Shown here: one piece after another, positions 51,324 to 60,150 of the stretch | Position numbering within the stretch: position 1 is the stretch's first letter | How the letters are laid out: each line of letters starts with the position of its first letter | Origin: GCA-2720865 sp047630275 | GTDB taxonomy: Bacteria; Bdellovibrionota; Bacteriovoracia; Bacteriovoracales; Bacteriovoracaceae | Reading direction: 5' to 3' | DNA length: 64,000 nucleotides | NCBI GenBank assembly: GCA_047630275.1 | Contig: JBLHVN010000003.1 | Coordinates: 62,001 to 126,000, forward strand | Position numbers and translations under genes: made by a program | The notes under the pieces: generated by a model | Database searches by the model: none | What the model was told of the DNA's origin: nothing | What the model saw: only the letters and a program-made list of their open reading frames with translations

Positions 51324-52133
51324 ATGTTCAGTCTCCTAACATTACTTGATGACGTTGCCTCCACTTTAGATGATGTGGCCGTCATGACAAAAATCGCTAT
51401 GAAGAAGACCGCGGCTCTCATGTCTGATGACTTGGCGGTCAATGCCGGTGTTATTGAAGGAGTTAATGCAGATAGAGAACTTCCCATAGTTAAGGCCATC
51501 TTTTTAGGCTCTCTCCTTAATAAGGTCTATTGCATCCTTGGGGTCTTGATAATAATGGCGCTCTATCCGCCAATCCTCGTTGGTATTCTACTCATAGGCG
51601 GGCTCTACCTCTCCTTTGAAGGCGCTCACAAGGTTATAGAGAAGATCTTTCATCCAAAAGAAAAGGCTCACCTTATCCCTGATACTGGCGGCACAGAGAA
51701 AAGCCGAATCAAAGGCGCTATCCGAACTGACTTAATCCTCTCGATTGAAATCATCGTGATAGCTAAGAGTTCCTTAGAGGGAGATATGCTCCAGCAAGTT
51801 ATCTCTCTCATCTTTGTAGGCCTTGTTGCCTCATTTCTTATCTATGGACTTGTTGCATTGATTGTAAAAGTAGATGACTTTGGGCTTTATCTTATTAAAA
51901 AAGGATTTAAGAAGATAGGTCTTAGCCTCGTTCGTGTCATGCCTAAGGTGATGAAGGGATTAGGAATAGTTGGAACGACAGCAATGTTTTTAGTTGGCGG
52001 TGGAATCGTTAGCCATACTTTTCATCTACCTTACTTCATGCCTGAGATTGTTCAAAACTTACTCATGGGAATCTTGGCCGGGATCATCTGTGTTATTCCA
52101 TTTGAGATGTACCTAAAGTATAAAGCCCATTAA
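51324..52133 (+). CDS. DUF808 (YedI) family membrane protein
   Basis: The 269-residue protein matches the YedI/DUF808 family: LLTLLDDVASTLDDVAVMTK, KKTAALMSDDLAVNAGVIEG and DRELPIVKAIFLGSLLNK at the start. Hydrophobic segments such as YCILGVLIIMALYPPILVGI follow, then LYLSFEGAHKVIEKIF and C-terminal helices. Its function is unknown. It is shorter than the usual 300 or so residues. It begins 17 bases after the aldo/keto reductase and ends at a duplicated bidirectional terminator, so it is probably the last gene of its transcript. Confidence 0.85.
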   Translation: MFSLLTLLDDVASTLDDVAVMTKIAMKKTAALMSDDLAVNAGVIEGVNADRELPIVKAIFLGSLLNKVYCILGVLIIMALYPPILVGILLIGGLYLSFEGAHKVIEKIFHPKEKAHLIPDTGGTEKSRIKGAIRTDLILSIEIIVIAKSSLEGDMLQQVISLIFVGLVASFLIYGLVALIVKVDDFGLYLIKKGFKKIGLSLVRVMPKVMKGLGIVGTTAMFLVGGGIVSHTFHLPYFMPEIVQNLLMGILAGIICVIPFEMYLKYKAH

Positions 52134-52259
52134 AAAAGGGAGCAGAAGCTCCCCTTTTTTCAAATATACAAGTAACCAGGTACCTTTTAAATATAAGGCA
52201 TAAAAAAAGGGAGCTCATGCTCCCCTTTTTCAGATATACAAGTAACCAGGTACCTTTTA
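52132..52259. repeat. tandem duplication of a bidirectional terminator (two units, 71-bp spacing)
   Basis: Each unit is A-run, GGGAGC, a 4-base loop, GCTCCC, T-run, then ATACAAGTAACCAGGTACCT (first stems at 52138-52153 and 52209-52224). The second copy differs at a few bases. The symmetrical A and T runs let each hairpin terminate both the DUF808 gene and the convergent mdh gene. Short CCTTTTAC repeats follow at 52250-52275. Confidence 0.85.
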
Positions 52260-52280
52260 CCCCTTTTACCTTTTAGTTTT

Positions 52281-53270
52281 TTAAATAAGTCCCATTTCTT
52301 TAACGGTATCGCGCTCTGTTCTTAGTTCTTCAAGAGTTGTGTTGAACTTTGCCGTTCCAAACTCTCCGTGCTTCCAAGACTCATCAACAACAAGCTTTCC
52401 GTTTTCTGTGCGGCATGGGTAAGAGAAGATAAGTCCTTCGTCTACTCCGTACTGTCCGTTTGAACAAAGGCACATTGAATAGGTTTGTCCCGCAGGAGTA
52501 TCGTGAGTGAGGTTCCATACTCCATCAACAACTGCGTTCGCAGCAGATGCGGCTGAAGATAATCCTCTCGCTTTGATAATAGCGGCCCCACGCTTTTGAA
52601 CCGTAGAGATAAAATCATTTTCAAGCCAAGCTGTATCAGAGATTGACTCTGGGGCTGGTTTTCCATTGATCTTAGCATTATGAAAATCAGGGTATTGAGT
52701 GGCTGAGTGATTTCCCCAGATAGTCATATTAGTTACAGAGGCCACATCAACTCCAGCCTTTTGAGCGAGTTGAGTCTTGGCCCTGTTTTCATCAAGTGTC
52801 GTCATGGCGTAGAAGCGGTCATTAGAAATCTTAGGTGCCGCGTTCATAGCAATAAGACAGTTTGTATTACATGGGTTTCCAACAACAAAGACTCTAACAT
52901 CATCGGCAGCGTTGTCATTGATGGCCTTACCTTGGCCGGTAAAGATTCCACCGTTGATCTTAAGAAGGTCAGCTCGCTCCATTCCATCTTTTCTTGGAAC
53001 AGATCCCACGAGGATGGCCCAGTTAACATCTTTCATGGCGACATTTAAATCATCAGTACAAACAATATTCTTTAGAAGTGGGAAGGCGCAATCATCAAGC
53101 TCCATAGCGACACCTTTAAGGGCATCTAAGGCATGGGGAAGCTCAAGCAGTTGAAGCTCAACTTCAGTTTGAGGTCCAAACATGGCCCCTGAAGCAATTC
53201 TAAATAGAAGGGCGTACCCGATTTGTCCTGCGGCACCAGTTACGGCAACTTTGACGCGATTGTTGGCCAT
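52281..53270 (-). CDS. mdh: malate dehydrogenase
   Basis: The 329-residue protein matches the cytosolic-type bacterial malate dehydrogenases. It has the NAD fold VAVTGAAGQIGYALLFRIA, VELQLLELPHALDALKGVAM, GSVPRKDGMERADLLKING and VFVVGNPCNTNCLIAMNAAP. The catalytic region is TTLDENRAKTQLAQKAGV with WGNHSATQYPDFHNAKING (His proton relay). The substrate loop Arg residues are in PRKDGMERAD. It interconverts malate and oxaloacetate in the TCA cycle. GGAG precedes the ATG. It is convergent with the DUF808 gene through the shared terminators. Confidence 0.97.
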   Translation of the reverse strand: MANNRVKVAVTGAAGQIGYALLFRIASGAMFGPQTEVELQLLELPHALDALKGVAMELDDCAFPLLKNIVCTDDLNVAMKDVNWAILVGSVPRKDGMERADLLKINGGIFTGQGKAINDNAADDVRVFVVGNPCNTNCLIAMNAAPKISNDRFYAMTTLDENRAKTQLAQKAGVDVASVTNMTIWGNHSATQYPDFHNAKINGKPAPESISDTAWLENDFISTVQKRGAAIIKARGLSSAASAANAVVDGVWNLTHDTPAGQTYSMCLCSNGQYGVDEGLIFSYPCRTENGKLVVDESWKHGEFGTAKFNTTLEELRTERDTVKEMGLI

Positions 53271-53418
53271 CTTTAATCTCCTTATCTTTTATTAAGTATT
53301 AATTAAAAAGAAAATAACAGAAGAGCAGGTTCTTATATAGGTATGCTGTGTTATGGCACGACGCTCCATATTGGTCATTCCTTATCTAGTTCTATAGACT
53401 TGAGGCAGGAGTTTATAT

Positions 53419-54024
53419 ATGTCTGAGGAAAATCAGGGTAGCGGCGAAAAGAAGAAACCTAATAATAGAAATAGGAACAGAAACCGCAATCGTAATAAAA
53501 ATAGAAATAAGAAAAAAGCGACAGGGACTTCTTCACAAAATGGTGAAAATAAATCCCCTAGCAGCAATAATCGAAATAAGAAAAAGCGCTCTAGTAATAA
53601 TAACCGCAATAAACGCCGTTATAAATTATCTAAAGATGAATCTATCTATATTAAATACCTAACTCTTATGGAGCATCACCTAACTGCTAGGAAAAAGTAT
53701 TTTGCTTTATTTGACAGGGCCGACCCACAACAAAAAGCTAAGCTTGAGAGAAACTTCACAGGGTCTATGGCCAAGGTCAGAGAGTTTGAAGAAGCCCTTT
53801 CAGATGAGGACTTGGCCCTCTTTAAGGCCAAGGTTAATGGCTTAAAGAACGATACGACTTATAGTGAAAATCACGAGATCCCTTTTGAAGCAGATCCTGT
53901 ACCTTTTGACTCTGAAGCCGCTGAGCCTCATTACCTAGAGACTCAGAAAAGTTCAGATTTTAGTGATGATACTGAAGAAAGCGTAGGCTCAATGGAAGAC
54001 TATCTTTCTTATAAAGGTGTTTAG
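53419..54024 (+). CDS. Asn/Arg/Lys-repeat protein with acidic C-terminus
   Basis: The 201-residue protein starts with a low-complexity basic tract (about residues 11-68) of NR and NK repeats, such as NNRNRNRNRNRNKNRNKKK and NNRNKRRYKL. A folded helical middle part (about 70-130) follows, with IKYLTLMEHHLTARKKYFAL and REFEEALSDEDLALFKAKV. The tail is acidic (FDSEAAEP to SVGSMEDYL). Such basic tracts usually bind RNA or polyphosphate. No family is recognised. AGGAG precedes the ATG, and the stop overlaps the convergent XRE regulator by four bases. Confidence 0.75.
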   Translation: MSEENQGSGEKKKPNNRNRNRNRNRNKNRNKKKATGTSSQNGENKSPSSNNRNKKKRSSNNNRNKRRYKLSKDESIYIKYLTLMEHHLTARKKYFALFDRADPQQKAKLERNFTGSMAKVREFEEALSDEDLALFKAKVNGLKNDTTYSENHEIPFEADPVPFDSEAAEPHYLETQKSSDFSDDTEESVGSMEDYLSYKGV

Positions 54025-54326
54025 ACTGTAACTGGAGCTGTTACGCCTTCTTTGGCGGCAGACTCTAGAAAGTTATTTAAGGTGCTTTCTTGATCTTTTA
54101 AAATGGCAGCTTTTAGTTCAGAAGGCTGAATGTCTAAGACTTCACTAACTCTTCTCAGCATCTTGAGCGGCACATTACAAAGAGCTCTTTCAACGTTTGA
54201 AATAAACTGACCATTCTTATACCCAAGCAGGTGTGAAAGTTCAGATTGTGAATATCCCTTAGGGTGTGAAGTTCTTCTATCTCTTATCAATTTTGCAATA
54301 TTTTCAAAGCAACGATTACCTGTCAT
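54021..54326 (-). CDS. XRE-family helix-turn-helix protein
   Basis: The 101-residue protein has one HTH domain (about 8-75): NIAKLIRDRRTSHPKGYSQS, then ELSHLLGYKNGQFISNVERA and VPLKMLRRVSEVLDIQPSEL. This is a Cro/C1-type fold. No second domain is present, so it is a small DNA-binding protein, perhaps an autoregulator. The ATG has a strong GGAGGA site. It converges with the Asn/Arg-rich gene. Its target is not apparent. Confidence 0.85.
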   Translation of the reverse strand: MTGNRCFENIAKLIRDRRTSHPKGYSQSELSHLLGYKNGQFISNVERALCNVPLKMLRRVSEVLDIQPSELKAAILKDQESTLNNFLESAAKEGVTAPVTV

Positions 54327-54434
54327 GATTCCTCCTGTAACAAGATGTCTCTAAAAGTATTTTAAAATTTAATGAGGGCGAAGTCCCATGAAGATTTCTT
54401 TACAAATAATGAACATTTACAACGCGGAGCAAAG

Positions 54435-55220
54435 ATGGCGAAATTTAAGATAATGAGTTGGAACGTAAACGGTATTAGGGCCTGTACAAGGCATGGGTTC
54501 CTTGAGTGGCTGCAAACAGAAAAACCCGACGTAATTGGTCTGCAAGAGACCAAGGCCCATATAGAACAGCTTGAGGAGGAAGTTCTTTCCCCTAATGGTT
54601 ACGAAAGCTTCTACTTCTCCGGGGTACGCAAAGGTTACTCGGGAGTAGCTTTTTATATTAAAAAGAAATTCCCTATCGTTAAGGTCACCAATGGCCTTGG
54701 GAAGAAGATCTTTGATGATGAAGGAAGAACTCAGATCTTAGAGAGTGAAGACTTTATTTTGATCAATGGATACTACCCTAATGGTGGAAGGGATCTTTCA
54801 CGAGTCGATTTTAAGTTGGATTTTTCTAGGGCCATGCTAAAGAAGGCCCTCGCCTTAAAAAAGAAAACAGGAAAAGAAATCATCCTCACTGGGGACTTTA
54901 ATACCGCCCATCATGAAATTGACTTAAAGAATCCAAAGTCTAATAAGAAATCCACAGGGTTTCTCCCCCGCGAGAGAGTCTTCTTAGATGAGCTTTTAGA
55001 AGCTGGCTTTGTTGATATCTTTAGAGAAACTCATAAAGACGAACCAGATCATTATACTTGGTGGACCTATAGAATGAATTGTAGAGAGAAGAATGTTGGA
55101 TGGCGTATTGATTATGTCTACGTCACTGAAGGACTTCGAGACAAAGTAAAGAAGTCCTTTCACTTACCAGAAGTAAAGGGATCAGATCACTGCCCTATTG
55201 GTATCGAACTTAAGCTTTAA
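54435..55220 (+). CDS. xth: exodeoxyribonuclease III
   Basis: The start at ATG 54435, six bases after GGAG, gives 261 residues; the frame runs 21 codons further upstream without a ribosome site. All EEP nuclease motifs of the exonuclease III group are present. They are IMSWNVNGIRACTRHGFLEW, VIGLQETKAHIEQ (metal Glu), EIILTGDFNTAHHEIDLKNP (catalytic Asp and Asn), WRIDYVYVTEGL and GSDHCPIGIELK (Asp-His). The enzyme acts as AP endonuclease and 3'-5' exonuclease in base excision repair. Its stop overlaps the convergent guanine deaminase by four bases. Confidence 0.95.
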   Translation: MAKFKIMSWNVNGIRACTRHGFLEWLQTEKPDVIGLQETKAHIEQLEEEVLSPNGYESFYFSGVRKGYSGVAFYIKKKFPIVKVTNGLGKKIFDDEGRTQILESEDFILINGYYPNGGRDLSRVDFKLDFSRAMLKKALALKKKTGKEIILTGDFNTAHHEIDLKNPKSNKKSTGFLPRERVFLDELLEAGFVDIFRETHKDEPDHYTWWTYRMNCREKNVGWRIDYVYVTEGLRDKVKKSFHLPEVKGSDHCPIGIELKL

Positions 55221-56533
55221 ACTTTTTGGTAGACGGACTCTCCGTTTAAGAAAGTCTGGGAGACAAGCTCTCCTAGGTTTTCTCTTGAGCCTCTTAGCAT
55301 TCTCTTTAGAACATCTTCTGCCTTATCCTCTTTTCTAATGGAAGGTTTTTCTAAGATGATAAAATGAGCCAGCTTATTTCTTTGAAAGTTTCCACGGCTC
55401 GATGATAGCTGGAGAAGATCCGCTCCTGCTTGAGTGGCCCTGTATAAAGCTTTGGTATAGGTTGCTCCAGTCACTTTCTTAGACTTGTTTTGAGTTACAA
55501 AGGACTTCATAACATCAAGCATGGAAAGAAATGGTCCTCCCCCAATATCCGTGGCCAGTGCCCAGCGTACTTTTGCTTTTTCTACTTTTTTAAAATCAAA
55601 GAGACCAGAGCCAAGTCCTAAGTCTTTCACAGGAGCATTAGATGTTGGGCAATGGGCGACAGCGGTCTTAGACTTTGAAAGCATCGAGAGTTCATCTTCA
55701 CTTAAGTGAATTCCATGCCCCATGATTGTTCGAGGCCCTAAGAGACCACATTTCTTATAGATCTCAGTATAAGACTTAATTTTTTCAAAACCCTTATGTT
55801 CTTTGTATAAACCTAAGACGTAGTTGATTTCATTCTTGGTTTCACTTAAGTGGGTTTGGATGAAGCTCTTATTGGTCTTCGCGATCTTGCTTCCCTCTTT
55901 CATCACCTCTGGGTGAGTAGTGGGAGCAAACCTAGGAGTCATGGCATACTTTTTTAAGAACTTATTAGACTTAGATTTAATTAGTTTCTTGGCCTGAAGT
56001 TTTGTTTGAGTTAAGTACTTTGGGGAGTTCATTGTCATGAGAACATTACCAACAATATAATCGCCCTTAAATTCTTTCAGCGCCCAGTCAACCGAGTGAC
56101 CATGAATGGAAGCATAACAAGCTCCCCCAATTGTCCCGGCTTTAAGAAGATCCCTTGAGAAGGCCTTTGCCTTTTTCTTAGTAAAGTCTAAAGACTTAAA
56201 CTTAGCTTCATGGGGCCAGGTGTACTCAGAGAGCCACTTTAAGAGGCTATCCTTTGGCATAGTCCGCACTTCATCTTGAACCCAGTGAAAGTGCATATCA
56301 TAAAAGCCAGGGGCGATAATTCCCCCAGGAAACTCACAAACTTCGATATCAGTTTTTTGCCCATAAAGGGCCAAGGCTTCTTTTTCTTTGCCGATAAAGC
56401 ACCATTTGTACTGTCCATCAGTTCCGAGGCGCGCGACAAGGGCCCCTTGCCTGACCCACCTGCAAGTTTTATCATTAAGAGGATTTAAATAATCTGCCAA
56501 AAATATTTTATATTGGGCACGGGCCAAACTCAT
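55217..56533 (-). CDS. guaD: guanine deaminase-like amidohydrolase
   Basis: The ATG at 56533 gives 438 residues; a longer frame to 56686 only shadows the divergent nfeD gene. A TTG at 56527 has better spacing to GGAG. Metal ligands fit guanine deaminase: IIAPGFYDMHFHWVQDEV (H-x-H), FIQTHLSETKNEI, IMGHGIHLSEDEL, AVAHCPTSNAPVKDLGLG and ALATDIGGG (metal Asp). It turns guanine into xanthine and ammonia. The start lies only a few bases from the divergent nfeD start, so each promoter must lie inside the other gene. Confidence 0.88.
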   Translation of the reverse strand: MSLARAQYKIFLADYLNPLNDKTCRWVRQGALVARLGTDGQYKWCFIGKEKEALALYGQKTDIEVCEFPGGIIAPGFYDMHFHWVQDEVRTMPKDSLLKWLSEYTWPHEAKFKSLDFTKKKAKAFSRDLLKAGTIGGACYASIHGHSVDWALKEFKGDYIVGNVLMTMNSPKYLTQTKLQAKKLIKSKSNKFLKKYAMTPRFAPTTHPEVMKEGSKIAKTNKSFIQTHLSETKNEINYVLGLYKEHKGFEKIKSYTEIYKKCGLLGPRTIMGHGIHLSEDELSMLSKSKTAVAHCPTSNAPVKDLGLGSGLFDFKKVEKAKVRWALATDIGGGPFLSMLDVMKSFVTQNKSKKVTGATYTKALYRATQAGADLLQLSSSRGNFQRNKLAHFIILEKPSIRKEDKAEDVLKRMLRGSRENLGELVSQTFLNGESVYQKV

Positions 56534-56546
56534 CTCCAGGATGCTT

Positions 56547-57860
56547 ATGTTTTTAAAGAGTCTATTATTATTGCCTTTAATTTCTCTCTTTGTCCTCTCT
56601 TTTGCAGAGGCTGAAGAGATTCCTACAACGCTCAACGTCGATAAGGTTTTAACCCTAACTATCGAGAGCACTATCAATCCTGCCACCTTGAACTATATTA
56701 AAACAGGCTTCAAGCGGGCAGCTTCAGAGAAGTTTGATCTAATCAATATTGAGATCAACACTCCTGGAGGGCTCGTTTCGACCACAAAAGATATCCTCTC
56801 AGAGTTTGGGAAAAGTGAGATACCAGTGGTTGTCTGGGTTAAGCCTGAAGGGGCCAGCGCCACTAGTGCTGGAGCTATCATAGCCAGTGGAGCTCATCTT
56901 CTCTTTATGTCTGATGGCACAAATATTGGCGCGGCCACTCCTATCAATAGTGATGGGGATATTAAATCAAAAGATGTTAGAAAGAAGGCCATCAATGACC
57001 TTGTGGCCTTAATTCAAAGCTTAAGTGAATCAAAAGGAAGAAACGCAAAGCAATTTGGCTCTATGATCGAAGAGGCCTCAAGCTTTAAAGCAAAGGAAGC
57101 AAAGCTTAAGAACTTGGCCAATGCCATTGTTAATAATAGAAGAGAATTCAAAGAGGCCATTGATGGGCAAGTTGTAAAGATCAAAGGTAAACAATTTAAG
57201 ATCAAAGCCAACTCTCTTGAATGGAAAGAACAAAAGTGGGATATGGGCCAAGAACTTCTCAACATATTCTCAAACCCTTCTCTGGCCTACATACTCTTTT
57301 TAATTGGGGCCTCACTTATTTACTTAGAGCTTCAGGCACCGGGGGGCCTCATCGCAGGAAGTATAGGTGCTGTATGCCTGGTCATAGCAGCGATTGGCTT
57401 TCAAGTGCTTCCCTTAAACTTAGGAGCTTTAGGTTTAATTGTTCTAAGTTTTGTTTTGTTTGTCATAGAAATCTATATAACAAGTTACGGCCTTATCTCA
57501 ATTGCAGGAATCCTTTCTCTTATCTTTGGCTCTATGTTCTTGTATAGGACTGATAATTCTTATTTAAGCCTAAGCACTTCTTTGATCGCCTCTACCGTTG
57601 CTGGTATTGGCGGTTTCATCATCTTTGTTGGCTGGTATATTTATAAAGATCACAAGAATATCGGAAGCGGGCACTTCAATGAATTAAAAGGAAAGAAAGC
57701 CTTGATCGTCGAGGCCATTGATTCTAGAGGGGAAGGTTATCTCTACTCAGTTAAAGTTGGTGGAGAATTTTGGAAGGCCACAAGTAGTACCGAGCTTGAT
57801 CTAAATGGGCATTACGAAATCAAAGGTCAAGATAAAGAGAAGATGCTGCTTCTTATTTAG
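56547..57860 (+). CDS. NfeD family membrane serine protease-like protein
   Basis: The ATG at 56547, with AGG six bases upstream, is preferred over the ATG at 56541. The 437-residue product has a signal peptide (LKSLLLLPLISLFVLSFAEA) and a ClpP-fold protease domain with NIEINTPGGLVSTTKDILSE and GASATSAGAIIASGAHLLFM (catalytic Ser region). The candidate Lys of the Ser-Lys dyad is in DVRKKAINDL. Four membrane segments follow (about 230-350), then a C-terminal OB-like NfeD domain (about 365-437). NfeD proteins work with SPFH proteins (slipins). The slipin gene lies 1.55 kb downstream beyond an inverted gene. Confidence 0.9.
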   Translation: MFLKSLLLLPLISLFVLSFAEAEEIPTTLNVDKVLTLTIESTINPATLNYIKTGFKRAASEKFDLINIEINTPGGLVSTTKDILSEFGKSEIPVVVWVKPEGASATSAGAIIASGAHLLFMSDGTNIGAATPINSDGDIKSKDVRKKAINDLVALIQSLSESKGRNAKQFGSMIEEASSFKAKEAKLKNLANAIVNNRREFKEAIDGQVVKIKGKQFKIKANSLEWKEQKWDMGQELLNIFSNPSLAYILFLIGASLIYLELQAPGGLIAGSIGAVCLVIAAIGFQVLPLNLGALGLIVLSFVLFVIEIYITSYGLISIAGILSLIFGSMFLYRTDNSYLSLSTSLIASTVAGIGGFIIFVGWYIYKDHKNIGSGHFNELKGKKALIVEAIDSRGEGYLYSVKVGGEFWKATSSTELDLNGHYEIKGQDKEKMLLLI

Positions 57861-59344
57861 AAATCGAGGGAAAATTGAACCCAACCTGCTGTGCTTTTAT
57901 GATTGTTAAATTCATCATGAGTCACCTTAACGCTAATCTTTGAGTCATTCTTAAATGGTTTTCGAGAGTGACCAATTGAAACTCCTGCCCCATCTTTATT
58001 CCCTCTCATTCCTACATCTACATATTGCTTCTTAGTCGCCCTATCACTTATCACCCAAGTTCCACCGTATTGCCCATCTTGTCCTGCAACGACGCGACCA
58101 TCGACAAGAAGGCCTGTATCATAAACATTGAACTGAAGGGGTATTCCAATCTTGGCCAATCCTTCAGCATCAACACTAAGGTCTAAAACTTCTTTATCTT
58201 TATCATCTCTTAGCTGCATTGATGCTGTACCTTTGCCATCCTTATGAACAAGCTGACTTGAAACAGCAAAGCTTTCAAAGTCTGATCTGCTTTGAAGCCT
58301 AACTTTAGAAGTGGCGTCCATATCTAATTTTAAAAAGTCTTTTCGGTCTTTGCTTGAGAGCTCAACTTCTGCCATTTGCTGATCTGAAGAAATTTCGGTT
58401 CCTGCTCTTAGAGTTGTGGATTCAAAGTGAGAGACGCCACTTAAACCTAGCAAGGTCACTTTTTTAGGCATAAAACTATCCTCTTCAGTCTCTACGCCGT
58501 AATCAAACTTTAACTCATCTTCAGGAGCTTTAGTTTTTTCTTCTGCTCCATTCTTCTTTTCCCCACCACTACTTTTAAAGGTCTTAGTCGGAAAGGCCTT
58601 CTGATCAAACTGCTCTTTTTTAGTTAGGGCCTTTTTTCTAATAATGATCTCTTTATGCCTATAATAAGTTACCGTAGCAGGGCCTCTCCCATTAGTGACA
58701 ACCTTTACAACGACATCATCATTTGGTGCTTTTCCCTTAAGAAAGTAAGTCTTCTTTTCACCTAGCTTTGTTAAATGGATTTGAGTAATGCTTTTGAAAT
58801 TAACTTCTTCAGTAAAGAGCATGACATGGTTATTCAGATTTAAGTCCTTTTCTTTGGCAAAGATACCTTGAAACCCATAGTCGTATCTCTTACACCCTGC
58901 TTCAGAGCCTTCAAGGTTCCCTTCTTTATTCTCATTTTGAACAAAATAAAACATACCTTCTAATGAGTCGATCTCGTTAAAAACGGAGGCAGGGGTGTTC
59001 TTTGGGAGGGTCTTCTTTTGTTCTTGAAGGATCTTATTAACTTGTTCTGTTAAAAGTAATAAGTTTGGACAACCCACACAAACGCTAGATTGCTCAATCT
59101 CCTCTCTTCTTTTATGTTCTAAGAACTGCAGGTACTCTGGACTACCTTTATAGGTAGACCTCCCTGATTTAGCCTCTTTGTAAGCCTTTACGGCCTGCTT
59201 AAGAAAGGCTTTTCTATCTTCCATGGGATTCATAGACCCAAGGCGTTCAATTTCTCCAGCATGTGAAATACTTGAGCAAAACACTATAAATAGAATAATA
59301 AAGAGACTTCTCACCTCTTCTTGTCGGTTCTGATTTTGACTCAC
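57857..59344 (-). CDS. unrecognised secreted protein inserted between nfeD and slipin
   Basis: The 495-residue frame starts at GTG 59344, or possibly GTG 59314 just before the signal peptide RSLFIILFIVFCSSISHAG. It contains a CVGCPNLLLL segment and a Lys/Glu-rich middle (about 255-285). The C-terminal half is beta-rich and repetitive (EVELSSKDRKDFLKLDMDAT, RLQSRSDFESFAVSSQLVH), ending KSTAGWVQFSLDF as outer-membrane barrels do. I do not recognise the family. It overlaps the nfeD stop by four bases and lies opposite to both neighbours. Confidence 0.7.
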   Translation of the reverse strand: MSQNQNRQEEVRSLFIILFIVFCSSISHAGEIERLGSMNPMEDRKAFLKQAVKAYKEAKSGRSTYKGSPEYLQFLEHKRREEIEQSSVCVGCPNLLLLTEQVNKILQEQKKTLPKNTPASVFNEIDSLEGMFYFVQNENKEGNLEGSEAGCKRYDYGFQGIFAKEKDLNLNNHVMLFTEEVNFKSITQIHLTKLGEKKTYFLKGKAPNDDVVVKVVTNGRGPATVTYYRHKEIIIRKKALTKKEQFDQKAFPTKTFKSSGGEKKNGAEEKTKAPEDELKFDYGVETEEDSFMPKKVTLLGLSGVSHFESTTLRAGTEISSDQQMAEVELSSKDRKDFLKLDMDATSKVRLQSRSDFESFAVSSQLVHKDGKGTASMQLRDDKDKEVLDLSVDAEGLAKIGIPLQFNVYDTGLLVDGRVVAGQDGQYGGTWVISDRATKKQYVDVGMRGNKDGAGVSIGHSRKPFKNDSKISVKVTHDEFNNHKSTAGWVQFSLDF

Positions 59345-59412
59345 TTGAATTGTATAAGTGGAGTAAAACCGTTAAGCTCTTGGAATAAATATTGGATTTC
59401 ACGGAGGAAACA

Positions 59413-60150
59413 ATGACTTTGATCCCATTTATATTCATCGCAGTTATCTTAATCTTTAACAGTTTAAAGATCCTATCTGAATACGAACGAGGTGTTGTCT
59501 TTCGCCTAGGTCGTTTTACCGGCGTAAGAGGCCCTGGATTAATTATTTTAATCCCTGGTTTAGAAAAAATGAGGCGTGTCGATTTAAGAACAGTCACAAT
59601 GGACATTCCTAGCCAAGATATTATCTCAAAAGATAATGTGACTCTAAAAGTTAATGGTGTTGTTTATTTTAGAGTGAACAATCCAGAGAATGCCATCATC
59701 GCCGTTGAAGATTATATTCAGGCCACCAATCAAATCTCTCAGACAACACTAAGATCTGTTATTGGACAATTTGAACTGGACGATATTTTGAGTAAACGTG
59801 ACGAGATCAACAGTAAGCTTCAAGTAATTCTTGATGATCAAACTGAGCCTTGGGGTATTAAAGTCTCAGCTGTTGAAGTTAAGGCCATTGACCTTCCTAT
59901 TGAAATGCAAAGGGCCATGGCCAAGCAAGCGGAAGCAGAAAGAGATAAGCGAGCAAAGATTATTTCAGCTGCCGGTGAATTTGAAGCCTCAAAGAAACTT
60001 GCTGAAGCTGCTGCCGTTCTTGACACCCAAAAGAATGCCATTGTTTTAAGATACCTAGACACGATGAAAGAAATCTCTGGAAGCAACAACGCTTCTACAA
60101 CTTTCTTTCCCTTACCAGTGGATTTCTTAGCAAAGATGATTTCAAAATAA
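59413..60150 (+). CDS. slipin (SPFH/band 7 protein)
   Basis: The ATG at 59413, just after GGAGGAAACA, gives 245 residues. One N-terminal membrane hairpin (LIPFIFIAVILIFNSLKIL) precedes the band 7 domain: EYERGVVFRLGRFTGVRGPG, LRTVTMDIPSQDIISKDNVT, VNGVVYFRVNNPENAIIAVE, TLRSVIGQFELDDILSKRDE and GIKVSAVEVKAIDLPIEMQR. A helical tail with RDKRAKIISAAGEFEASKKL follows. Slipins scaffold membrane microdomains and are usually beside their NfeD partner. It is followed directly by a DOMON-like gene (TAA then ATG). Confidence 0.93.
   Translation: MTLIPFIFIAVILIFNSLKILSEYERGVVFRLGRFTGVRGPGLIILIPGLEKMRRVDLRTVTMDIPSQDIISKDNVTLKVNGVVYFRVNNPENAIIAVEDYIQATNQISQTTLRSVIGQFELDDILSKRDEINSKLQVILDDQTEPWGIKVSAVEVKAIDLPIEMQRAMAKQAEAERDKRAKIISAAGEFEASKKLAEAAAVLDTQKNAIVLRYLDTMKEISGSNNASTTFFPLPVDFLAKMISK

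Noticed and set aside
53353..53370. Possible second sigma-54 promoter (TATGGCACGACGCTCCATA) before the Asn/Arg-rich gene
   Set aside because: The -24 half matches TGGCACG, but the -12 half reads TCCA where GC is needed, so I do not call it.
56534..56686. N-terminal extension of guanine deaminase
   Set aside because: It lies opposite the nfeD signal peptide and has no family resemblance; the amidohydrolase sequence begins after 56533.
59247..59606. Minus-strand frame of 119 codons opposite the slipin start
   Set aside because: It overlaps the recognised slipin gene and the start of the 57857-59344 gene, and shows no protein family features.
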